Assembly (NCBI GenBank): GCA_017461285.1
Contig: JAFTYS010000080.1
Span: forward strand, 1 to 30,373
Source of the DNA: Bacteroidales bacterium
GTDB lineage: Bacteria; Bacteroidota; Bacteroidia; Bacteroidales; UBA932
DNA length: 30,373 nt
Reading direction: 5' to 3'
Shown: one piece after another, positions 24,640 to 30,373 of the stretch
Numbering within the stretch: position 1 is the first letter of the stretch
How the letters are laid out: every line of letters starts with the position of its first letter
Position numbers and translations under genes: made by a program
The notes under the pieces: model-generated
Seen by the model: only the letters and a program-made list of their open reading frames with translations
Told to the model about the DNA's origin: nothing
The model's database searches: none

Positions 24640-24957
24640 TTACTGTCTGTTAGGATCTGTGTAATCCTTCTGGATCGCCTGCTTGTTGACGCGGATCTTC
24701 ACATCCTTGTCAACCTCGAGGAGGACATAGCTTTCCTTGACTTCCGCTACAGTGCCATAGATACCGCCGATTGTAACGACCTTGTCACCGTTCTTGAGAG
24801 AGTTGCGGAAATTCTCCATCTCCTTCTGCTGCTTTCTCTGCGGACGGATCATGAAGAACCACATAACCACAAAGATCAAGGCAAGCATGATCCACATTGA
24901 TAATCCACTGCCCTGTGCTGCAGGAGCAGATGCCTGTAAAAGTGTAAACATATTCAT
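24640..24957 (-). CDS. yajC: Preprotein translocase subunit YajC
   Basis: A 105-aa inner-membrane protein accessory to SecDF in protein export. It has one membrane helix (about residues 19-38, LSMWIMLALIFVVMWFFMIR). The family signature follows: RPQRKQQKEMENFRNSL, then GDKVVTIGGIYGTV and a short beta domain. Second gene of the operon, 15 bases before ybbR and 35 after nusB. Confidence 0.95.
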   Translation of the reverse strand: MNMFTLLQASAPAAQGSGLSMWIMLALIFVVMWFFMIRPQRKQQKEMENFRNSLKNGDKVVTIGGIYGTVAEVKESYVLLEVDKDVKIRVNKQAIQKDYTDPNRQ

Positions 24958-24992
24958 TTCAAAATTTAATTATAGTTTTCAAAAACAATCTC

Positions 24993-25952
24993 CTAAAGCA
25001 GTCCCTTGCCTTCTTTCCTGACCAGTCCTTCATTCACGAGGTTCTGGACAAGACGGTCGATGAGTCCGTTCACGAAAGAGCGGCTCTTCGGAGTGCCGAA
25101 GAACTTGGATATCTCAACATATTCGTTGATGGAGACCTTGACAGGAATCGTCGGGAAGGTCGCCACCTCTGCAAGGCCCATCACGATAAGGACTACATCT
25201 GTAGAGAAAAGGCGCTCCTTCTCCCAACCGGTCACAGCATCGGCAACCATTGCCGAATACTTCTCATAACCAGCGAAAGATGCCTGAAGAAGCCTTCTCA
25301 CGAACAGCTTGTCGCTCTCGACATCCTCTCCCTTGAGGATCTCGCTGTTGTAGAGAGGAAGCAACGACCATCTCTCTCCCTTTGCAAGGGACTTGAAGGT
25401 CTTGCAGCACCACGTAAGAGCATATGCAAGATCATCGTACCAGTACAGAGACTTCTCTTCCAATATCTGTTCCAGCTCGACGCTGTCTACGAACTCTTCC
25501 TCGAATATCTTCGTGAACAGCTTGCAGTCTTCTGCAAGAGACCTCTCCTCTGACGCCATGTATTCTGCATAATACTCCTTCGAGCAGACTGAAGTCATGA
25601 TCTTCTTGAGCAGAAGGTCATACTGGGCCCATGAATACTTCTTCTTTGCGAATATCTTCTGAAAATCGGCATCTTCATCGAGGAGCTTTGCAAGGGCATT
25701 GTCCGCAAACTTCATGTTAGGGTTGCGCTCTTCTTCGGTCGGATTGAACTTTCCCTTTGCCGCTTCCAGCCTTTCGCGGGCGATGCGTGTCAAAGGAGAC
25801 ACGATTCCGAGCATATAGATATAAAGGTCCCTGGTCGCCTCGCATGCCTGCTCAAGCATGGTTTCGGCATGCGAAAGAGACATGTCAGACGATAAGACAC
25901 TGCTATACAGCACTTTAAAGGCCTTTATCCTTAAGATTCTTCTATTAAGCAT
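24993..25952 (-). CDS. nusB: Transcription antitermination factor NusB, long form
   Basis: NusB with NusE binds boxA in rRNA transcripts and prevents premature termination. The protein is 319 aa, about twice the E. coli length. The N-terminus MLNRRILRIKAFKVLYSS matches the NusB start, and the C-terminal 130 residues carry the canonical fold (DVVLIVMGLAEVATFPTIPVKVSINEYVEISKFFG, split here as DVVLIVMGLAE and VSINEYVEISKFFG). The central insert is characteristic of Bacteroidota NusB. The start at 25950-25952 lies 21 bases after a TATCTTTG promoter box; the longer frame runs through that promoter. First gene of the seven-gene operon. Confidence 0.93.
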   Translation of the reverse strand: MLNRRILRIKAFKVLYSSVLSSDMSLSHAETMLEQACEATRDLYIYMLGIVSPLTRIARERLEAAKGKFNPTEEERNPNMKFADNALAKLLDEDADFQKIFAKKKYSWAQYDLLLKKIMTSVCSKEYYAEYMASEERSLAEDCKLFTKIFEEEFVDSVELEQILEEKSLYWYDDLAYALTWCCKTFKSLAKGERWSLLPLYNSEILKGEDVESDKLFVRRLLQASFAGYEKYSAMVADAVTGWEKERLFSTDVVLIVMGLAEVATFPTIPVKVSINEYVEISKFFGTPKSRSFVNGLIDRLVQNLVNEGLVRKEGKGLL

Positions 25953-25973
25953 ATTTTTGGTCAAAATTTTATG

Positions 25974-25981
25974 CAAAGATA
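25974..25981 (-). promoter_or_regulatory. -7 box of the nusB operon promoter
   Basis: TATCTTTG on the minus strand, 23 bases from the plus-strand -7 box of the next gene, so the two polymerase sites overlap. Confidence 0.7.
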
Positions 25982-26004
25982 CACTCATTTTTCAGAAAAA
26001 TCCC

Positions 26005-26012
26005 TAACTTTG
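26005..26012 (+). promoter_or_regulatory. -7 box of the PUR-alpha-like gene promoter
   Basis: TAACTTTG, predicting transcription near 26019 and a leader of about 20 bases before the ATG at 26040. Confidence 0.7.
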
Positions 26013-26039
26013 TAAAGATTTACTTAAAAAAGACAAGAT

Positions 26040-26378
26040 ATGTATAGTGAGGATTACGATGGAGCAAATGCTCATGAGCGTTCAGGTGAGGACATTTATT
26101 CAAAACCTGTAAGAGCAGGAAAGCGTACATACTTCTTTGACGTCAAGGCTACCAAAGGCAACGACTTCTACCTGACGATCACAGAAAGCAAGCGCAGGGT
26201 AGACAGCAACGGGCATTTCGCCTATGACAAACATAAGATCTTCCTCTACAAGGAGGACTTCGAAAAGTTCACCGAGGGTCTTGAGGAAGTCATCAAGTAC
26301 ATCAAGGCAAACTGCCTCAAGGAAGACAGCCGTCCTGCCGGAAGCGGTTTTGCCGATGTGGAATTCGAAGAGCTTTAA
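26040..26378 (+). CDS. DUF3276 / PUR-alpha-like nucleic-acid-binding protein
   Basis: A 112-aa small protein of the bacterial PUR family, which binds single-stranded DNA or RNA through a beta-beta-beta-beta-alpha whirly-like fold. Visible features: an acidic N-terminus, then the strand segments AGKRTYFFDVKATKGNDFYLTI (in two parts, RTYFFDVKATKG and NDFYLTITESKRR), HKIFLYKEDFEKF and the helix GLEEVIKYIKANC. It is monocistronic: own promoter, and a strong UUCG-type terminator directly downstream. In Borrelia and Bacteroidota, members of this family bind DNA and can act as regulators, but the target here is unknown. Confidence 0.9.
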   Translation: MYSEDYDGANAHERSGEDIYSKPVRAGKRTYFFDVKATKGNDFYLTITESKRRVDSNGHFAYDKHKIFLYKEDFEKFTEGLEEVIKYIKANCLKEDSRPAGSGFADVEFEEL

Positions 26379-26389
26379 AGAACAATACG

Positions 26390-26417
26390 CAAAAGGATGG
26401 CTTCGGCCGTCCTTTTG
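26390..26417 (+). terminator. Terminator with TTCG tetraloop
   Basis: CAAAAGGATGGC-TTCG-GCCGTCCTTTTG: a 12-bp stem with one T-G pair. The T-run is inside the 3' arm. Confidence 0.8.
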
Positions 26418-26445
26418 TCATTATGACCATAAAACAATTGCAGTA

Positions 26446-28344
26446 ATGAAGAATTACGGATACATACGTACTGCAGCAGCAGTGCCGTCTGTCAGGGTTG
26501 CCGACATAGCGTTCAACACTGAAGAGATCTGCAGACTCATAGGCAAGGCCATTGAAAGCCAGGCATCACTGGCTGTCTTCCCGGAACTGTGCATAACAGG
26601 AAGCACATGCGGAGACCTGTTCAGACAAAGCCTCCTGGTCAAGGGTGCAGAGGAAGCAGCTGGCAGGATTGCAGAATTCTGCCGATATAAGGATATTACC
26701 GTCGTTGTAGGAGCGCCCGTTCCATACGGCGGGCAGCTATACAACTGCAGCATCGTGATAGCTGACGGCACTGTCAAAGGCATAGTGCCTAAAACCCACC
26801 TGACTCCGAAGGAACAGCGCCTGTTCTCATCGGCATCAGAGCTGGAATCTGACGGAAGGCAGTGGGAGATAAAGTATGCCGGATGCAAGTGCCGCATATC
26901 TGCCGGCCTGCAGTTCCAGATCGGAGAAGCGGTGTTTGCCGTAGAGACCGGAGAAGACCTTTGGGCACCAATACCACCTTCTTCCCGCCATGCAATGTCC
27001 GGAGTGCACATCATCGCCCATCCTTCGGCAGAATATGAAATCCTGATGACAGACAGGTACAGGTCCGACCGTCTGAAGCAGCATACCGCATGCACATTGA
27101 CTGGCTACATCCACGCTTCTGCCGGATTCGGGGAATCAACACAGGACTATGTACATTCAGGAGCGGCGGCTATATGGGAGAATGGAGAAGTGCTTGCCGC
27201 AAATGACAGATACAGCACCGAGCCTTCGCTCACAATCGCCGACATCGATATCGAGAAGCTCGAGAATCTCAGGCGGGGACGCAACGGATTCCTAAACAAT
27301 TCATATACAAGGCTCTCACTTGGCGAAGGCAAGGACACAGACTTTGAAACAAGCTTGCACAGACCGGTCGAGCCACATCCTTTCGCACCGGAAAAGGACC
27401 TTGACTACAGATGCAGGGAGATCCTGGACATCCAGGTCACAGGACTTGCAACAAGGCTGAGACACATAAACTGCCAGACTGCAGTCATGGGCATTTCGGG
27501 AGGTCTGGACAGCACGCTGGCCCTTCTTGTAGCCGCATTGGCCTTCGACAAGCTCGGCTGGTCACGCAAAAGGATAATCGGAGTGACAATGCCGGGATAC
27601 GGCACGACTTCCCGCACGAAGAACAATGCGACAGACCTGATGGAAGGACTGGGCATAACATCCAGGGAGATTTCCATTGCAGCAGCATGCGACCAGCATT
27701 TCAAGGATCTCGGCCATGACAAGAGCGTAACCGACGTTACCTTCGAAAACTCACAGGCAAGGGAGAGGACCCAGATCCTGATGGACGTGGCTAACCAGAC
27801 GAACGGACTTGTGGTCGGAACAGGAGACCTTTCGGAGCTTGCATTGGGCTGGGCGACCTACAACGGAGACCACATGTCGATGTACGGAGTGAATGCCGGC
27901 GTACCAAAGACACTTGTGCGCAGCCTGGTAAGATGGGCGACGCTGAACAGGTTCGAGGATCTTTCCTCAACACTTCTGGACATAGTGGACACCCCTATCA
28001 GCCCGGAGCTCCTTCCGGCAAACGAAAAGGGTGAGATACAGCAGGTTACGGAAGACCTCGTCGGTCCTTACGAACTCCATGACTTCTTCATCTACAACTT
28101 CGTCCGCTTCGGATATACTCCGTCGAAAATCATGTTCCTTGCACGCAAGGCCTTTGAAGGAAAGTATGACAACGACACGATAAGAAAGTGGCTGAAGACC
28201 TTCATGAGAAGATTCTTCAACCAGCAGTTCAAGCGTTCCTGCCTGCCTGACGGACCTAAAGTCGGCTCGGTAGGCCTCTCGCCAAGAGGCGACTGGGACA
28301 TGCCGTCAGACGCATGGAGCACCTTATTTCAAAACAACATCTGA
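26446..28344 (+). CDS. nadE: NAD+ synthetase with degenerate glutaminase domain
   Basis: Makes NAD+ from nicotinate adenine dinucleotide, ATP and an amide donor. The protein (632 aa) has an N-terminal nitrilase-type glutaminase domain (1-275) and a C-terminal synthetase domain (about 320-632). The synthetase is intact: PP-loop GISGGLDSTLALLV (349-362), GTGDLSELALGWATYNGD and GVNAGVPKTLVRSLV. In the glutaminase domain Glu47 (FPELC) and Lys116 (VPKTHL) are kept. The nucleophile position, normally Cys in the VEICEDLW-type motif, is Gly169 (VETGEDLW; codon GGA at 26950-26952). A Cys common in the YASCGFGES motif is Ala226. The segment after Lys116 is also short compared with relatives. Prediction: ammonia-dependent activity only. 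The start MKNYGYIR follows a terminator; upstream in-frame sequence belongs to another gene. Confidence 0.93.
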   Translation: MKNYGYIRTAAAVPSVRVADIAFNTEEICRLIGKAIESQASLAVFPELCITGSTCGDLFRQSLLVKGAEEAAGRIAEFCRYKDITVVVGAPVPYGGQLYNCSIVIADGTVKGIVPKTHLTPKEQRLFSSASELESDGRQWEIKYAGCKCRISAGLQFQIGEAVFAVETGEDLWAPIPPSSRHAMSGVHIIAHPSAEYEILMTDRYRSDRLKQHTACTLTGYIHASAGFGESTQDYVHSGAAAIWENGEVLAANDRYSTEPSLTIADIDIEKLENLRRGRNGFLNNSYTRLSLGEGKDTDFETSLHRPVEPHPFAPEKDLDYRCREILDIQVTGLATRLRHINCQTAVMGISGGLDSTLALLVAALAFDKLGWSRKRIIGVTMPGYGTTSRTKNNATDLMEGLGITSREISIAAACDQHFKDLGHDKSVTDVTFENSQARERTQILMDVANQTNGLVVGTGDLSELALGWATYNGDHMSMYGVNAGVPKTLVRSLVRWATLNRFEDLSSTLLDIVDTPISPELLPANEKGEIQQVTEDLVGPYELHDFFIYNFVRFGYTPSKIMFLARKAFEGKYDNDTIRKWLKTFMRRFFNQQFKRSCLPDGPKVGSVGLSPRGDWDMPSDAWSTLFQNNI

Positions 28345-28391
28345 ACTGATTGAATACGAGAAAAACCTAATAAACAATACCCCGAATTATT

Positions 28392-29933
28392 ATGAAACGA
28401 ACTGGAAGAATTGCACTCCTCGTCTGCATGCTTGCTGTCGCGCAGCTATCGACAGCAAGAACAAGGCACGACAAGATAGTAGAAAAGATCATAGAGACCG
28501 GAAATACAGACAACCGTACGATGGAGCACCTTGACGTGCTTTCCAACAGGATAGGCGGCAGACTCATAGGATCAAATGCATATGACAATGCAGTGGAATG
28601 GTGTGCATCGATGTTCAAGCAATGGGGGCTTGAAGTGTGGGTACAGGAAGCTGGTGAGGTTCCTGTCGGTTTCAACCGCGGACCTTGGTTCGGCAGAATG
28701 CTCGGCGGAAACGGAATGAACCTCCATTTCGCCACACCTTCGTACACGGTCGGAACCAAGGGTGTGCAGAGGGGCCATGTATTGAAGGAACCTCTCACGC
28801 AGGCAGAATTCAACAATATGAAGGAAAGCCTCAGGGGAGCCTGGGTGCTCATCGGGGGCACTAACAACGGCTACCCTATCGACTGGACAGAGAAGGGCGA
28901 CAGCATCCGTAATGCAGCCATCGCAGAAAACATTGAGATCGACAGAAAGAACCGGGAGGCAAGGATGAAGGGCGAAACCGAAATGCTTCCAAGAAAATAT
29001 GAGCCGGCGATGTTCTACAGGCAGATGGTAGAGGCTGGAATCCTCGGTATCATACAATCTTCCGAAGTTCCTGTCAGGGCACTTTACGACAGAAGGAACC
29101 TGGATCAGATGACTTTCGACAATCTGCCGAAGGTACCTGACATCAAACTTGACGAGCAGCAGTACGAGATAATCGGGAAGATGGTGGACCGAAGGGAATA
29201 TTTCCAGCTTGAGTTCGATATCAGAAACCACTTCAGGATGGGTCCTGTGAAGTATCACAATGTCATCGGGGTAATCAGAGGAAGCAAATATCCTGACGAA
29301 TATGTCCTTGCCGGAGGCCACCTTGACGCATACGACGTAGCGACAGGAGGTGTTGACTGCGGAAGCGGCGTGGCCCCTGTAATGGAAGCTGCACGTCTTA
29401 TAGCTGAGGCTGGCGGAAAGCCTGAAAGAAGCATATTGTTCTGCCTTTGGGCAGGTGAGGAATTCGGTCTTCTAGGCAGCAGGCACTTCGTCCAGAGCGG
29501 AACAGTAGACATGAAGAAGATATCAAACTACTTCAACAGGGACTATACCCCGTTCCTTACTGCCGGAGTAACCGTGCCTGAAGCCATGTATGAAGATTTC
29601 GTGAAGGTCAGCGAGCCTCTCAAGGATGCACATCCGGAATTCACCTTCAATGTAGAAAAGCGTCAGGGAAATCCAAGACCAAGGCCAACCAGTGCAGGCG
29701 GTTCAGATCACGCATATTTCGCTATGGAGGGAGTTCCGACAATCGGCTTCAACCTCAAGGATCCAAAGGGATACAACTTCAGCTATAACGAGATCTGGCA
29801 CACTGAGAGGGACACATACAACAAGAGTATCCCTGAATATCAGGAACATACAGCGACATGCACGGCCGTAATTCTGTACTGCCTTGCAAATCTTGACCAT
29901 ATTCTCAGTCGTGAAGGACTGTACGCAGACTAA
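28392..29933 (+). CDS. Secreted M28-family zinc peptidase
   Basis: A 513-aa aminopeptidase/carboxypeptidase-Q-like protein with an N-terminal signal peptide (residues 1-22, MKRTGRIALLVCMLAVAQLSTA split as KRTGRIALL and VCMLAVAQLSTA). It is probably periplasmic or outer-membrane associated. Zinc ligands and catalytic residues fit the family: His310 and Asp322 (GGHLDAYDVATGGVDCGSG), Glu356 and Glu357 (WAGEEFGLLGS), Asp384 (FNRDYTP) and His470 (EIWHTERDTYN). A PA-like insert lies between about 110 and 285. The likely job is release of N- or C-terminal residues from peptides. Its stop overlaps the stop of the convergent phosphorylase gene. Confidence 0.93.
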   Translation: MKRTGRIALLVCMLAVAQLSTARTRHDKIVEKIIETGNTDNRTMEHLDVLSNRIGGRLIGSNAYDNAVEWCASMFKQWGLEVWVQEAGEVPVGFNRGPWFGRMLGGNGMNLHFATPSYTVGTKGVQRGHVLKEPLTQAEFNNMKESLRGAWVLIGGTNNGYPIDWTEKGDSIRNAAIAENIEIDRKNREARMKGETEMLPRKYEPAMFYRQMVEAGILGIIQSSEVPVRALYDRRNLDQMTFDNLPKVPDIKLDEQQYEIIGKMVDRREYFQLEFDIRNHFRMGPVKYHNVIGVIRGSKYPDEYVLAGGHLDAYDVATGGVDCGSGVAPVMEAARLIAEAGGKPERSILFCLWAGEEFGLLGSRHFVQSGTVDMKKISNYFNRDYTPFLTAGVTVPEAMYEDFVKVSEPLKDAHPEFTFNVEKRQGNPRPRPTSAGGSDHAYFAMEGVPTIGFNLKDPKGYNFSYNEIWHTERDTYNKSIPEYQEHTATCTAVILYCLANLDHILSREGLYAD

Positions 29934-30373
29934 AGCGACCCGATGATCTTTGTAAAGAGTGTCGTCATCTTATCGGCGGCGGCGTTGGCGGCAACAACAA
30001 CGTCGTCGCCGTCGTTTACATAGTCCTCCGCATAATCATCGTGAGCCTCATTAGTGATGACTGACATTCCGAATACAGGGATGTCCGAATGACGGGCAAC
30101 GATAACTTCAGGAATAGTAGACATTCCGACAGCATCTGCGCCGATGAGCCTGTAATACTTGTATTCTGCAGGAGTCTCGTAAGTAGGGCCTGTGCTTGCG
30201 AAGTACACACCGCTCTTGAGTTCATAGCCGAGTCCTGCAGCGATCTCGAACGCCATCATCCTCAACTGCTTGTCATAAGGACGGGTCATGTCAGGGAAAC
30301 GCGGACCGAACTCATCCATGTTAGGCCCGATAAGCGGATTAGGAAGATGGCTGATATGATCTGTGATGACCAT
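29930..30373 (-). CDS. Purine nucleoside phosphorylase, 5' end cut by window edge
   Basis: The C-terminal 147 residues of a trimeric class PNP (PunA/DeoD-II type), which splits purine nucleosides with phosphate into base and ribose 1-phosphate. The family blocks are MVITDHISHLPNPLIGPN, GPRFPDMTRPYD, GVYFASTGPTYETPAEY, then the base-binding ADAVGMSTIPEVIVARH and GMSVITNEAHDD. The gene continues past base 30373; the Met at the edge is internal. It ends at TAG (29930-29932), overlapping the M28 gene's TAA on the other strand. Confidence 0.93.
   Translation of the reverse strand: MVITDHISHLPNPLIGPNMDEFGPRFPDMTRPYDKQLRMMAFEIAAGLGYELKSGVYFASTGPTYETPAEYKYYRLIGADAVGMSTIPEVIVARHSDIPVFGMSVITNEAHDDYAEDYVNDGDDVVVAANAAADKMTTLFTKIIGSL

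Noticed and set aside
26224..26445. A 74-codon N-terminal extension of nadE in the same open frame
   Set aside because: It overlaps the PUR-alpha-like gene in another frame and runs through a strong terminator hairpin; the conserved NadE N-terminus begins at 26446.
26941..26965. Frameshift or base error as the cause of the missing NadE cysteine
   Set aside because: The frame is open with correct family motifs on both sides (EDLWAP follows), and at least two substitutions separate GGA from TGC or TGT.

Overview
The window reads as chromosomal DNA of a Bacteroidales bacterium (phylum Bacteroidota), probably host- or gut-associated. The evidence is the Bacteroidota -7 promoter box TAnnTTTG in front of most transcription units; Bacteroidota-typical proteins (DUF349, DUF1846, DUF5606, DUF3276/PUR-alpha-like, a long NusB, a steroid 5-alpha-reductase-like protein); and the nusB-yajC-ybbR-coaE gene order. 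Most genes are core housekeeping. No phage, plasmid, transposase, tRNA or CRISPR array was seen.

Layout. 1-756: C-terminus-less gapA, divergent from surE-lpxB (894-3005). 3013-7483 (minus): DUF349 protein, yidC, then yggS. 7605-9059 (plus): trmD, a well-formed candidate small RNA, and a conserved hypothetical gene. 9086-11818 (minus): a five-gene accessory-looking cluster of three small membrane proteins, a transglutaminase-like membrane protein and a DUF6624-like secreted protein. 11920-14330 (minus): a TonB-dependent receptor under a TPP riboswitch. 14427-15179 (minus): a glutamine-cyclotransferase lipoprotein. 15269-17304 (plus): a translationally coupled pair, a 5-alpha-reductase-family membrane protein and an Old-Yellow-Enzyme-family oxidoreductase. 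17313-17668: RNase P RNA with terminator. 17718-20306 (plus): DUF1846 protein and a GNAT/hemolysin-type N-acyltransferase. 20336-25952 (minus): the tight seven-gene unit nusB-yajC-ybbR-coaE-DUF5606-rimO-lipoprotein. 26040-29933 (plus): PUR-alpha-like protein, nadE and an M28 peptidase. 29930-30373 (minus): 3' part of a purine nucleoside phosphorylase.

Most notable observations. (1) lpxB carries an in-frame insertion of about 39 codons, and its core is a GC-rich double-hairpin repeat with a second copy between yidC and yggS. This looks like a palindromic element that has become protein-coding. A different dispersed repeat supplies the last nine codons of surE, and a third family sits next to the TPP riboswitch. 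(2) NadE keeps an intact synthetase domain, but the position of the glutaminase nucleophile cysteine is glycine (Gly169), so glutamine use should be lost. (3) 8341-8458 has its own promoter, a 5' hairpin at the predicted transcription start and an intrinsic terminator, with no sizeable ORF: a candidate new sRNA. (4) The TPP riboswitch appears to act through a hairpin that swallows the start codon. (5) The 5AR-like/OYE pair resembles steroid or bile-acid A-ring reductase gene pairs of gut bacteria. All assignments were made by eye from motifs; no searches were run.
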